This document shows, piece by piece, positions 12,692-24,380 of a DNA stretch of 64,000 nucleotides (positions are counted from its first letter, which is position 1; the number at the start of each line of letters is the position of its first letter). The notes beneath the pieces are model-generated. The model ran no database searches. It saw nothing but the letters and a program-made list of their open reading frames with translations, and was not told the origin of the DNA. The position numbers and the translations under genes were made by a program. Source of the stretch: Caprella mutica (Eukaryota; Arthropoda; Malacostraca; Amphipoda; Caprellidae); assembly GCA_947561585.1 (NCBI GenBank), contig CANNZV010000924.1, positions 49,714-113,713 on the forward strand, given 5' to 3'.

Positions 12692-13925
12692 CATCACAGT
12701 ATGTGCTCATATATCTTCATAATATGTGCTTATATATCATCATAGTATGTGCTTATATATCATCATAGTATGTGCTTATATATCATCATAGTATGTGCTT
12801 ATATATCATCATAGTATGTACTCATATATCATCATAGTATGTACTCATATATCATCATAGTATGTACTCATATATCATCATAGTATGTACTCATATATCA
12901 TCATAGTATGTACTCATATATCATCATAATATGTGCTTATATATCATCATAGTATGTACTCATATATCATCATAGTATGTACTCATATATCATCATAGTA
13001 TGTACTCATATATCATCATAGTATGTACTCATATATCATCATAGTATGAACTCATATATCATCATAGTATGTACTCATATATCATCATAGTATGTACTCA
13101 TAAATCATCATAGTATGAACTCATATATCATCATAGTATGTGCTTATATATCATCATATTATGTGTTTATATATGTATCATCACAGTATGTACTCATATA
13201 TCATCATAGTATGTACTCATATATCATCATAGTATGTGCTTATATATCATCATAGTATGTACTCATATATCATCATAGTATGTACTCATATATCATCATA
13301 GTATGTACTCATATATCATCATAATATGTGCTTATATATCATCATAGTATGTACTCATATATCATCATAGTATGTACTCATATATCATCATAGTATGTAC
13401 TCATATATCATCATAGTATGTACTCATATATCATCATAGTATGAACTCATATATCATCATAGTATGTACTCATATATCATCATAGTATGTACTCATAAAT
13501 CATCATAGTATGAACTCATATATCATCATAGTATGTGCTTATATATCATCATATTATGTGTTTATATATGTATCATCACAGTATGTACTCATATATCATC
13601 ATAGTATGTACTCATATATCATCATAGTATGTGCTTATATATCATCATATTATGTGTTTATATATGTATCATCATAGTATGTACTCATATATCATCATAG
13701 TATGTACTCATATATCATCATAGTATGTGCTTATATATCATCATATTATGTGTTTATATATGTATCATCATAGTATGTACTCATATATCATCATAGTATG
13801 TACTCATATATCATCACAGTATGTACTTATATATCATCATAGTATGTGCTTATATATCATTATAGTATGTGCTTATATATCATCATAGTATGTGTTTATA
13901 TATTATCATAGTATGTGTTTATATA
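12692..13925. repeat. 23 bp minisatellite, copy 1 (about 53 units)
   Basis: The unit contains 'atcatcatagtatgtactca' with variants tgctta, gaactc and ttatgtgttt. A higher-order block of several hundred bases is repeated: compare about 12,950-13,190 with 13,320-13,590. A single unit left of the GGT...ACC element (about 11,838-11,862) shows that the element inserted into the array edge. Confidence 0.95.
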
Positions 13926-14844
13926 GAGTGTAACCTAATCTCCTAATCTATTTGCGTCATTAACTCTTTATCGTTCTTGGATCATATTTAGTGACTAAAG
14001 CTAATTATGAAAACCTGTTTTCACCACGCTAAAGAGTTGCCAGCCACTTCCCCGGAGGCGTATAACAACTAATGCACTCTCGTGACTGTGTTTGCTCTCA
14101 TTTTTCTAAACTTATCACCTACGAGAATAGAACATGCGACCGTATAATGGATATTAGTTATGGTAATCTTCAAAGTGCTAAATAATGTCAATCTGTTATT
14201 TTACATTCCATTATTACGGTGGTTTAAGTTTTTTATTTTCAATCTCTTTTTTTGTTATATAGCCGTATGATAGAGTAAAAAATATAAGCCTGTTATCTCT
14301 TCTTGAGATTAAATCTTTTAAGTGAAGAATTTCGAGATTACCTGTTCACATTTTGCAAAATATTAATAAAAAAAAAAATGTTTGATGTTATTAATGTCAA
14401 TGAAGCATGCAGCAGTTTATTTCATATGCGATATTTTTTCTGCATAATACGGATGTATTTACATTATCAGTAAATTATATAACATCATGACATATAATTA
14501 ATAGGCATGCATGAAGTGCATTCATGATAAGGTAAAAACTTTCTTCATTTCATATAGAAAATTTCTGATGATTCTTAATGATTAGCATTTTAAAGTCTGT
14601 CGCCCGATTTGAGTTTTCATTGATTCTTTTGAATAATATATATTCATAGAAATTAGATATATATATATTTATTTATATTTTTATCCTTCATCTGATTGAA
14701 TATTGTTTATATTGTTTGTTCACCGACGAATTACTTCAGTAAACAGTAACTTCTATCATAAAATTTGACTTTCAGCGCTAGCGTTAGTCCAAACCGGACT
14801 AATGATTCAGCACCCACTGCAGGCCGAACGCACTTTCGCCAGGA
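13926..14844. other. Single-copy-like spacer within the duplicated block (copy 1)
   Basis: No gene recognised. The segment 14,035-14,060 is less AT-rich ('cacttccccggaggcg'). A short hairpin 'ttagtccaaaccggactaa' lies near 14,784. The same sequence occurs in copy 2 at about 30,035-30,953. Confidence 0.4.
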
Positions 14845-15111
14845 CTACAGCTTTTTAACATTGATTTAAAACAATTCAAGTTTATTTTGAAATAAGTCAA
14901 GTAATATTTAAAATATTTCAACTTTATTTCAAAATAGTTCAACTTTATTTAAAATAGTTCAAGTTTAATTTAAAAAAGTTCAAGTTTAATTTAAAAAAAA
15001 ATGAAGTTTAATTTAAAAATAAAATTCTACGGGCCATCGATATCACACATAGAAAGCTCTGCGCTAATATCATTATATTAGTAATGGGAGGGGATGAGAT
15101 CATGAGATATA

Positions 15112-15885
15112 CCTTTCACAGTTCTTTCATTGCACACCATAATCTTTCATTGCCCACCCATAATCCTTCATTGCCCACCATAATCTTCCATTGCCCACCA
15201 TAATCACTCATCCCAAGCAACACAAGTTAATGGGGCCCATGTGGGCACTAGGTTGACAAATCGTATTGGTACTGTGTGGTTATTTGTAAAATGGGCCAAC
15301 ATGGTGACAGCATGGAATGCTATGTTGGCAACATCTTGGTCAAAGATGTTGCCAATATGTTAATCAAGTTTCAGCAATATAATGTTGATACGCTATATAG
15401 TAATCAGGTTGGGCCAATATGACAATTCATTGGGACGGATTCGCAATATTGAACCAACCTTCTCCCAAGGTAACATTCCGTGAGAATGGAAAACCACATT
15501 ATCCCCATGTGATTTCTAGACTACTTTTCAGTCTGCCATCTCTTGCCCATCTAACCATCTAGTGCCCATGTTGGCATAATGTTTCATGGTTGCTTGGGAT
15601 TGCCCACCATAATCTTTCATTGCCAACCATAATCTTTCATTGCCAACCATTATCTTTCATTGCCCACCAGAATCTTTCATTGACCACCGTAGTTTTTCAT
15701 TGCCCTCCATAATTTTTCATTGCCCACCATAATCTTTCATTGCCCACCATAATCTTTCATTGCCCTCCATAATCTTTCATTGCTCACCATAATCACTGAT
15801 TGCCCACCATAATCTTCCAATACCCACCATAATTTTTTATTGCCCACCATAATCTTTCATTGCCCACCATAATCTTCCATTGCTC
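15112..15885. repeat. 20 bp minisatellite TTGCCCACCATAATCTTTCA, copy 1
   Basis: There are about 19 units of 'ttgcccaccataatctttca' with variants, split by a 387 bp inverted-repeat element at 15,212-15,598. The same unit forms arrays at 22,691-23,515 and in copy 2. Confidence 0.93.
15212..15598. mobile_element. MITE with CCCAAGCAAC inverted termini, AT target duplication, copy 1
   Basis: The left end 'cccaagcaacacaagttaat' and the right end '...catggttgcttggg' are inverted. The match resumes at 'gcccatgtgggcactag' versus 'ctagtgcccatgttggc'. Flanks are 'at' on both sides (15,210-15,211 and 15,599-15,600), and removing the element plus one AT restores the 20 bp array unit. The interior contains short palindromic 'ttggcaacat' and 'gttgccaata' motifs. 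No frame. Confidence 0.75.
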
Positions 15886-16325
15886 ACTTCTCTCATTTAA
15901 ATTCTCTCATCTCACTAAATTCTCACTTCTCTCATTTCACTCACTTCTTTCATTTCACTCACTTCTTTCATTTCACTCACTTCTTTCATTTCACTCACTT
16001 CTTTCATTTCACTCACTTCTCTCATTTCACTCACTTCTCTCATTTCACTCACTTCTCTCATTTCACTCACTTCTCTTCATTCAATTTCTCTCATCTATCT
16101 AACTAAATTCTCACCACTGTCATTTCATTTCTTTCACTTCTCTCATATTGATTCTCTCCTCTCACTAAATTCTCACTTCTCTCATTTCACTCACTTCTCT
16201 TCATTTAATTTCTCTCATCTCATCTAACTAAATTCTCACCACTGTCATTTCATTTCTTTCACTTCTCTCATATTAATTCTCTCCTCTCACTAAATTCTCA
16301 CTTCTCTTATTTCACTACTCTCATG
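15886..16325. repeat. 18 bp minisatellite TTTCACTCACTTCTCTCA, copy 1
   Basis: Units of 'tttcactcacttctctca' or cttctttca are regular at about 15,925-16,075. More degenerate pyrimidine-rich repeats follow to about 16,325, including a ~120 bp direct repeat ('ctcaccactgtcatttcatt' at about 16,110 and 16,236). Confidence 0.9.
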
Positions 16326-16586
16326 ATCTCATTTCCTCCCAACTTAAACTTTTTAAATTAAAGTTGAACTATTTTAAATATAACTTGACTTATTTTAAAT
16401 ATAACTTGACTTATCTTAAATATAACTTGATTTATTTTAAATATAACTTGACTTATTTTAAATATATCTTGACTTATTTTAAATATAACTTGATTTATTT
16501 TAAATATAACTTGACTTATTTTAAATATAACTTGACTTATTTTAAATTAAACTTGAATTGTTTTAAATTAAAGTTAAGAAGGTGTA

Positions 16587-18477
16587 GAGATGTCACAGTG
16601 GAAGCAAAATATAGATTGCAATTGTTCCAGACTTTCATTTCTCATGAGCCTAAAAATTACTAAAGATCCACGAGCCACCTTTCATATTTATTTATTTATA
16701 ATTTAATTATTTTCTTTTCAAATGAATAAACGCCACTTTTGTCATAAAAGAAAAATAACAGCTGAAAATGATTGAAAAGGCCACGAATCAGGATAACCTA
16801 CCTCTGGTTCTTATGATTACAGCAAACCAATTGGGAAACTCTGCAACAGAGCAATCGAAACGAGAATGTCATCGAGAAAAGACGTTTCCCCCACCACAAA
16901 CAGTGCCAGTTTTATCCGATTACCTTCGGGCGTACAAATATGTGTAATAGCTCTAGGCCACCTGCCAAATTTTTCCTACGTCCCCGCATGCCAGACTGGC
17001 CGTAGGAGGCTGGTACGTGAATGGGGGCTTGAATCTTATTGTATTTTGGATGCTGATTCAAAATAAATTCATTTCGCCTATAGTCAGGTCAAATTTTCAC
17101 TCTATAGAAATTGGGGAAAAAAGAAAATGGAATATAATAAGATGACAATACATTTGTACAAAATACTTATAATACATAGAATATAATTCTAAATGTTATC
17201 ATTTACCAATTGATACTGTGCAAAGTATTTCACATGAGTATGAAGTATATTATTTATGCAGAATTAATTTTAAATTTGAATCTAATTCTCGCCAAAGCTT
17301 GAAGTGCTTGTCGTACTTTTTCTCAGTTGTGAAACGAAGAGAACAGAACAATGAGCAATTTTTACCTTAAGATCTTTTTCTTTACTGTGATTGAAATTGC
17401 GTTAAATATTCGTTTGATGAATGAAAAATGCTTAATTGGATTCATGAGCTCAAAGAAATGAATAAAGAGGTTACATGAACAATATAATGCAATAGGTAAA
17501 ACTGATTGAACAAGAAGAACAAACGATGGACATTATTCACATAAAAATTTAAAATATAAAAATCATTATGCTGGTAATGAAACTTATATCAATAGGAAAA
17601 CGTTAATTGAGACTCGTAAGCTTTAGTTGTAAAAGATAAAATTTATGTACCCTACGTTTATATTGAATAATTAATATAAATGTTGAATTTGCCTTCAATA
17701 TGCATATAAATAATAAATTTTATTATCCTCGCAAAAATGTGGATGGTTTTATGTTTCTATCTCAATTTATTTTTAAACAAATTACACGGAATTTGGTGGT
17801 GCGATTGAATATTATCCAGGAAACATTTGATTAGATTTTGGGAGCGATCTGGTTGAAGGTCAAAGTTACGAAAAGGTCAAAAACTATTGAGGCGGTGGGG
17901 TAGGTATGCGCTCTACGAGTGCCCGTTATAGTTATAAACATTTTATTTCTAATTGTTAGGTAGCAACCTTTGCTTAGGAGGCAAGTGAGAGAGACTGATA
18001 TAAATTAATATTTATTATAACGGAAAACTAGATAAATATCAATCATGCCTATTTCAATTTGGTCTCTTCAAAGGTATGATTAACACAAATGAAAACATTT
18101 GTTCCTTTAACTATTATTTTGTGATTTAGATAAAATTTTGATATACAGAAAGAGATTTCTAAATCCTTCTTGAGCGATCGATAATACTTGAAATCTTAAA
18201 CAGTTACTTATATTCAATATTTGAAATATACATAGAAAAAAATTGAAACAAATCATCCCAAAATTATCCGTGAATACAAATCATCACAAAATAGACACAC
18301 ACAAAACCACGCCTATAAATCATATTAATTAATATCTCAATAAGTCTTGTCATAATAAGTTTAGCTGTATAGGTACGAAGTAATATTCAGGTATATCAGA
18401 CTCAGTCAGTATATTATAAATTACTATAAATAGACTATCTGAAACTACAGTATATGAAGTACAATCTTGCAACTTGA
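16587..18477. other. Spacer in duplicated block, copy 1; one small unassigned frame
   Basis: A 66-codon plus-strand frame at 16,866-17,066 is less AT-rich than its surroundings ('cgtccccgcatgccagac'). Its start is preceded by ordinary sequence and I recognise no domain. It could be an exon fragment or chance. Nothing else is recognised apart from the dispersed repeat at 17,790-17,935. Confidence 0.3.
17790..17935. repeat. Dispersed repeat with GGTCAAAG motif, copy 1
   Basis: The run 'attagattttgggagcgatc' then 'ggtcaaag' aligns with the reverse complement of about 53,250-53,340. That segment reads 'tagaattttaggagtgatcc' then 'ggtcaaagatcaa' on its minus strand. This looks like an old dispersed element; the family is not assigned. 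Confidence 0.45.
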
Positions 18478-18523
18478 ATAATAATAATCCTCTGCCAAAA
18501 ACCTAGCAGAGGATTATTATTAT
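18478..18523. repeat. Perfect 18 bp hairpin, 10-base loop, copy 1
   Basis: Left arm 'ataataataatcctctgc' (18,478-18,495) and right arm 'gcagaggattattattat' (18,506-18,523) are exact inverted complements around 'caaaaaccta'. It is preserved in copy 2. It may be a MITE relic or structured RNA; there is no other evidence for function. Confidence 0.7.
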
Positions 18524-19670
18524 CTAACAGCTTTGGGAAGTTCTTGGTAAGTCAGAAGATAGGAATCGGATAGTACCTGAATGACTCAATGAAAATTCCA
18601 AGACCAAGGCAACCACATGACCAAAGATGACTCTTAACCCAAGTAGATCCCTGATCAAAGTAGACTCTCGACCTAAGTAGATTACTGACCAAGGTCACAT
18701 CTACTCCAACTGCAGAGAGAAAACGAACTAACTCCTGATGAACTCAGACAGAAATCACACAAAAATGGCACTTAAAAGTTCACAATACAAAAGGAGTGTG
18801 GTATGTTTACAGAGGAAGTAATTTATAGGGTGAACAGCAAAAAAAAAAAGAAAAAAACTCTGTCAGTAATGTTAGGCAGCAGTTCACCCATGTAACTTTG
18901 TGCAGAAATAGTTAAACAGTTTTCATAGACTGCAATTTTGAATAATCATAGTTAAACACAGTTCAGTATTACAAAGTCGATGCTAAAACTTAGATCAGTC
19001 AGTTTTAGAACGACCGAAGAGCTTATTCCAAAGGGATTAAACAACTCTCAGCCGAAAATTCCAAAACGCAAATATCAAACAGCGTGACACTTCAACGAAA
19101 GAAATTATTAAGAAAATGATAGACTGATTCAGCAGCTCTGAAAAAGCAGGCACAAGATATATCTCCCTCTCCAACCAACATCACTTTCCAAGAGAAACAG
19201 AACTATTAATAAAAATCAAATGCAAAGAACACAAAAATAGAGGAGCTCTAAGCAACATGAAACTGCCCTAGTCTTCAACATCATGCACTCAAATGATAAT
19301 AATTCTTTGATATTTACACTCTGATTTTTTAATATATAAATATATTTCAATCTGGGCATTGAATTAATTATGAATGTTATTGTTATGATACATAACTTTA
19401 CAACTGAAGTATTGTTTGCATCAGGATGATAAAAAAAATATATTTTCCAGTTTTAAAGTGTTTGATTAGTGAACTGAAAATTTAAGGTATTAATTATTAC
19501 TATAAAATAGTGAATGTATCATTTATTAGTCATGACAAGAAACATGCAAGTGAAAAGATGAGAATATCATGTAATTGAATAGAACAAAAACCTTTTTTTA
19601 TATATTAATTAATGAGGTTGAAATAAGAATAGAACATCCATCAATATCATTTAATTGAGAATGAAAAAAC
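18524..19670. other. Spacer in duplicated block, copy 1
   Basis: No gene recognised. Short direct repeats near 18,620-18,690 ('aagtaga(t/c)' type) are present, and an A-rich run at about 18,840-18,857. Confidence 0.4.
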
Positions 19671-19744
19671 TTACATATATGAACGAGTTCCATCGTAAAC
19701 ATTTAGGATATTATAAGATATGGATTTCATTTGAAAATTCTTCC

Positions 19745-19985
19745 TATTTGACCATTTGTTGATATTATTAGAAGTTAAACTGTGAGATTGTCTGTGAAAA
19801 AACACAACGCATTTAGTCTTGTCAGTATTAACCATAATCTTGTTCTCCAGCAGCCAATTTTGAATAGACACAAGACGATTGTTGATTTCTTCATGGATAT
19901 TTCTAGGTATAGGACAGGAGATAGTAGAGTCCTCAGCGAAAAGTATGAAGTCAAAGTATATATTTCTTTCAAGTTATATAAATGG
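19745..19985 (-). pseudogene. LINE reverse transcriptase fragment
   Basis: Translated on the minus strand, this piece contains FILFAEDSTI (the FAED codons lie at 19,929-19,940). It continues into a WLLENKI...NTDKTKCVVF block. In non-LTR reverse transcriptases the catalytic motif is normally F/Y-A-D-D, and the block after it typically reads like 'W...N...N..KT'. Here the first catalytic Asp is Glu and a stop lies just upstream of the motif, so it is dead. Only about 70 codons remain; the motifs before and after are missing. The right edge of duplicated block copy 1 (19,766) falls at the C-terminal truncation point. The closest clade is not resolved (Jockey/I/CR1 group all possible). Confidence 0.7.
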
Positions 19986-20229
19986 GTATAGGTGGAAACT
20001 GATTGTAACTCATATTATAAATTTAGAATCCGTTTGAATTTTTAACATATTCTAGAAAATGACTGAATGGCATCAAAAAATGAAACATATTATTAGGCTT
20101 GTTTGGAAATTTAGAATCAATTAGCTATAAGATAAAACCTCGTATAATTGAATTACAAAATATAATACACAAAAATATTTAAATATATATTAAATTTATG
20201 TATTATTTTACAGGTTGTTTCAGAATTAA

Positions 20230-20946
20230 GGTAACAGGAACTCGGAGATGTGTGAGGAGTAGCTGAAACCCTTGTCTCCAAGAGTGACCTGGAAAAAAAG
20301 CCCAACAGATTAAGGTCTGATCTTTTTTCTGGCTAGACATTTTTGCTGATGGGTAATAGAATGTTAGTTTGAATTCAGGTTAGGGTCCATTTAGAACCAA
20401 CCGAATGTTCTGAGTGTTGTTTGAGGTTACATGGTTAACCCGGAAAGTGTAATTCTGTATTTCCAAATGACAAAGATATACAATTCAATTTTATCCCACA
20501 AAGCACTAATACGTGGGAATACCCTCCACTGGCTGTGATAAAAACCCAAACCATATCAGACTGTACATTGACATTTTGTCACAAACTTTCTATCAGTTGA
20601 GATTGTGGATTTCCAAATAGGGATTTTTTTATGGATCTTAACTTGCAGAATGTCAAATTTTTTCTCATTCGTAAACATGAAGTTAAATTGCATATCTTCA
20701 GTTATCTCATTCAGATTGTGAAGACTTCTTTCATTTCTCATTCTCTTATGATAGTCAGTATTTCATGATATTCGGGCATTTTGAAAAGGTTTTATCCTCA
20801 GATCTTCTTTCAACACTCGATGCATGGAAGTTTTGCTAACACCGTGAGTGTTAACGCAATTTCTTTGATCAGTTTTTGGTCCTTACGCTTAGTTTACGGC
20901 CTCGTTCTGGTATATTGTCATTCACAATATTTCGATCTGTAGCCAT
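20230..20946 (-). pseudogene. maT-type mariner transposase pseudogene
   Basis: The minus strand encodes a decayed transposase of the IS630-Tc1-mariner superfamily. From the N-terminal side it shows MATDRNIVNDNIPERGRK, then MRNERSLHNLN, then FTNEKKFDI (20,556-20,741 frame). A WVFITASGG-like block follows, and finally a (stop)PEKRSDLNLL block followed by LLETRVSATPHTS. In related insect elements this last part reads WP..SPDLNP, and here the Trp codon is TAG (about 20,333-20,335). There are several frameshifts and stops, and the total is about 240 codons, shorter than the ~340 usual for the family. It is related to the pseudogene at 46,042-46,975. No inverted termini were identified. Confidence 0.75.
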
Positions 20947-21451
20947 TATGCAAATTAAGTAATAATTTGATACCTTTTATGTCTGAATGATTACACTAGC
21001 TGCTAGATATAGTACGATATATATTTAATCAATCATCGATTTTGATAAAATCATTTAATATGCAAAAGTGTTTGCCTTAGTTCTTGAATACCCTGTACAT
21101 ATTTAATAGTATTGTTGTGGGAAAAGGGAGAGGATCCACTGGTGAAAAATAGAAAAATAGAAGACACCAAGGAATAGCACAAAATAACTTCTGTCGTCCC
21201 AATCTAATATTGAGTACCAAAATGATGTGCTCTTATTGGAAGAGGGGATTGGAAGAGATACAATGATTTATTTATTATGGAAATTATGGAACTATATATA
21301 TAATAATTATTTTAATTATGGAACTATATATATACATTCACTCACGCAACTCTCATACTTCACTCACCTAAACACACATTTATAAATAATTCTTATATAA
21401 AGATAACACGACAATAAACAAGTTTACACACACACACACACACACACATCT

Positions 21452-21490
<39 letters not shown>

Positions 21491-21574
21491 AAAATATATA
21501 ACTCTATAATACATATATGTATATACTACATGGATGTACTACATGGATATACTACATGTATATATGGATTAGTA
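20947..21574. other. AT-rich spacer with dinucleotide microsatellites
   Basis: An (AC)n run lies at about 21,426-21,449 and a (TA)n run at about 21,455-21,487. A short direct repeat 'attatggaactatatatata' occurs near 21,284 and 21,317. No gene seen. Confidence 0.6.
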
Positions 21575-22100
21575 TAAGGCAATTTTCAAGCCAGGCTATT
21601 TTCAAGCCAGGCAATTTTCAAGCCAGGTAATTTTCAAGTCAGGCAATTTTCAAGTCAGGCAATTTTCAAACCAGGCACTTTTCAAGCCAGGCAATTTTAA
21701 AGCCAAATAATTTTCAAGCCAGGAAATTTCAAGCCAATTAATTCAAGCCAGGAAATTTCTAGCCAGGAAATTTCAAGCCAGGAAATTTTAAGCCAAGTAA
21801 TTTCAAGTCAGGTAGTTTCAAGACAGGTAGTTTCAAGCAAGATAGTTTCAAGCAATATAGTTTCAAGCAAGATAGTTTCAAGAAAGATATTTTCAAGCAA
21901 GATATTTTCAAGCAAGATATAGTTTCAAGCAAGATAGTTTCAAGCAAGATAGTTCCAAGCAAGATAGTTTCAAGCCAGGTAGTTTCAAGCAAGATAATTT
22001 CAAGCAAGTTAGTTTCAAGCAAGATATTTTCAAGCAAAATATTTTCAAGCAAGATAGTTTCAAGCAAGGTAGTTTCAAGCAAGATAGTTTCAAGATATAG
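21575..22100. repeat. 16 bp minisatellite TTTCAAGCCAGG / TTTCAAGCAAGA
   Basis: Units of ~16 bp change gradually from 'aattttcaagccaggc' at the left to 'agatagtttcaagcaa' at the right. Open frames on the minus strand here (21,759-22,319 and 21,908-22,093) are translated repeats of LETILLE/CLKLS type, not genes. Confidence 0.93.
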
Positions 22101-22230
22101 TTCTAGGTAAATTCCCCCGCGGAAAATTCCACCACGGAAAGTTCCACCAGGAAAGTTCCACCGCTGGTAAGTTCCACCACGGAATACTCCACCGCCGGAA
22201 AATTCCACCGCGGAAGATTCCACCGGATAA
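22101..22230. repeat. Degenerate GGAAAATTCCACCGC repeat
   Basis: About seven units around 'cggaaaattccaccgc' directly follow the TTTCAAGC array. The style, an A/T-rich core with a C/G-containing spacer, resembles the arms of the foldback-like elements. No inverted partner was found nearby; a weak similar patch is at 39,635-39,670. Confidence 0.75.
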
Positions 22231-22690
22231 TACTGGATTTCATTTACAAAAGGTATAAAATTTAATAAAACTGATTCAAAGAAAAATGTGTTTTTGGTGG
22301 TAACCGAACAACATTTCATCAGTTAAAATGTTAAGAAATTATAGGAATATGTTACATTAAGTCAAGACCTAAAAGATAAGCTAATTGGAGAACATACGAA
22401 ATAAAAGACAGGTCAATTTATCTTTTAAATATGAATCAATTCAATTTATGAACAACTTTAAATTAAAAACAAAAAAATATTCAACAATAAAGTTCCACTG
22501 CCACAGTGACCAAAAATTAAGATTCCGTTTGATTATCCTTTTGATAAAGACATATATATGATGAAACTGAAATTATGGACTATATTTTGTTTGTAACATA
22601 AATTTTATTTTATCTATATTATCTATCACCCTAGTTATTAAATGTATCAATATATATTTCAATTTGAATCAGCGACGATAAAAGGTGGAA
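22231..22690. other. AT-rich spacer, nothing recognised
   Basis: I see no gene, RNA or repeat here that I can name. Confidence 0.4.
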
Positions 22691-23515
22691 TTGGCATTAA
22701 TCATAATCTCTCATTGTCACCTCAATTTTTTATTGCCCACCATAATCTTTCATTGTCCACCATAATCTTTAATTGCCCACCATAATCTTTCATTTTCCAC
22801 CATAATCTTTTATTGTCCACCATAATCTTTAATTGCCCACCATAATCTTTCATTGCCCACCATGATATTTCATCGCCCACCATAATCTTTCATTGCCCAT
22901 CATAATTTTTCATTGTCCACCCAAATTTATCATTGCCCACCATAATGTTTCATTGCCCACCAAAATCTTTCATTGTCCACCCTAATTTTTAATTACCCAC
23001 TATAATTTTTCATTGCCCACCATAATCTTTCATTGTCCACCATAATCTTTCATTGCCCACCATAATCTTTCATTGTCCACCATAATCTTTCATTGTCCAC
23101 CCTAATTTTTCATTACCCACTACAATCTTTCATTGCCCACCATAATCTTTCATTGCCCACCATAATCTTTCATTGCCCATCATAATCTTTCATGGCCATT
23201 CATAATCTTTCATTGCCCACTATAATCTTTCATTGCCAACCATAATCATTCATTGCCCACCATCACAATTTCTCGTTGCCCACCATAATCTTGCATTGCC
23301 CATCATAATCTTTCATTGCCAACCATAATCATTCATTGCCCACCATAATCTTTCATTGCCCATCATAATCTTTCATCGCCTACCATAATCTTTCATTGAC
23401 CACGTACCATAATCTTTCATTGAATGATTATGGTGGGCAATGAGAGATTGTGATGGGCAATGCAAGATTATGGTGGGCTTTGAAAGATTATGGTGGGCAA
23501 TGAGAGATTCTGATG
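22691..23515. repeat. 20 bp minisatellite TTGCCCACCATAATCTTTCA with inverted end
   Basis: About 36 units run in plus orientation to about 23,415. Four to five units then run in the reverse orientation ('gattatggtgggcaatgaga'), making a head-to-head palindromic junction near 23,418. It is the same unit as at 15,112-15,885 and 31,221-31,994. Confidence 0.94.
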
Positions 23516-24369
23516 GTATAATCTATCATAATCTATCATTGTATAATCAATCATAAACTTTGGATTATAATATCGTTATTTATGGACGTTTCAACTAGGA
23601 TTTTTATTTTGATCATTAGTTTATACAAGGAAAAAAATAATATCAAAACATAATTTGCCCAAACTCGAACCACTACAGTATGTTGTATTATGTAGTTTCA
23701 ATTTTTAAATTGATTAAATTTTAGCAGACTTATCTATATAATATTATATACTTTCAATTCGACTAACTTATGTTTTATATTTAAGTCATTCAAATCATCA
23801 TTTGACATATTAACTACTACATATTAATTCATTATTATTTGCTCTAATTAAATAAAAACATTAATAGAAAAGATAATACTGTTCACTATTGTTTCGTGTA
23901 AATAAGATTAGTGCATAATTTCCTGCAGAATGTTTGAATATTTGTTGAGAATAATAATTCTCATTAGAATTAAGTAGGAAGGAAGAGTTGTAAGTTTTTA
24001 TTGTCATCTTTGATATGGAGAAATGCGAAATAAATTACTTTAAAATAAAGACAAATAAATAAATGTACAATAGCATTTTTAGTTCAGAATAATAATAGTA
24101 TTGATTGATTAACATAGAGGGAAAATATCAATTAGGATATCATCAAATTATTGTGCTCTTTAATTTCATTGATAAAAATACGTAATTAGATTGTACCTAA
24201 ATCTGTCAAAATATAGATTGAGAAGCTTTAGTCCATTAAGGAAAGCATCTGTAGCAAATATGTTCAGTTAAACCTTTCAAAACAAATTCTGTGGACTGAA
24301 AAACAAAATCATAAAATCTGACCAGAGAAATATACAGAAAAAAGAAATAAAAGTTAATATCTCGATCAC
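23516..24369. other. AT-rich spacer, nothing recognised
   Basis: No gene or element recognised. It directly precedes duplicated block copy 2 and shares no visible similarity with the left flank of copy 1. Confidence 0.4.
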
Positions 24370-24380
24370 TACTCCCACAC

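Larger units (their letters stand above)
14845..16586. mobile_element. Foldback-like element with 21 bp-repeat arms, copy 1
   Basis: The left arm (about 14,845-15,035) is a tandem array of ~21 bp units around 'ttcaagtttattttaaa'. The right arm (about 16,335-16,586) is the reverse complement ('tttaaatataacttgactta' units). The outermost parts also match in inverted orientation: 'gatttaaaacaattcaagtt' at the left pairs with 'acttgaattgttttaaatta' at the right. The interior (15,036-16,334) consists mostly of two other minisatellites. No target duplication is clear and no transposase is present. The 99-codon frame 16,364-16,663 is only translated repeat. Confidence 0.65.
10423..19766. other. Duplicated block, copy 1
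   Basis: This 9.34 kb block recurs almost base for base at 24,370-35,875. Outside the arrays I saw only isolated single-base differences: 10,619 g/a, 12,628 c/g, 17,898 g/t, 18,402 t/a, 18,751 g/a, 19,068 g/a, and a one-base poly-A difference near 14,370. Array copy number differs. Copy 1 lacks the LINE of copy 2. The left edge abuts the end of the 61 bp satellite element and the right edge falls at the end of a LINE fragment. Two mismatches (19,737 and 19,740) cluster close to the right edge. Confidence 0.93.

Noticed and set aside
21426..21487. AC and TA runs as a possible regulatory or recombination signal
   Set aside because: Ordinary dinucleotide microsatellites; nothing around them supports a role.
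21759..22319. 186-codon minus-strand frame with LLETILLE repeats
   Set aside because: Leucine-rich appearance comes from the 16 bp TTTCAAGCAAGA array and not from a leucine-rich-repeat protein.
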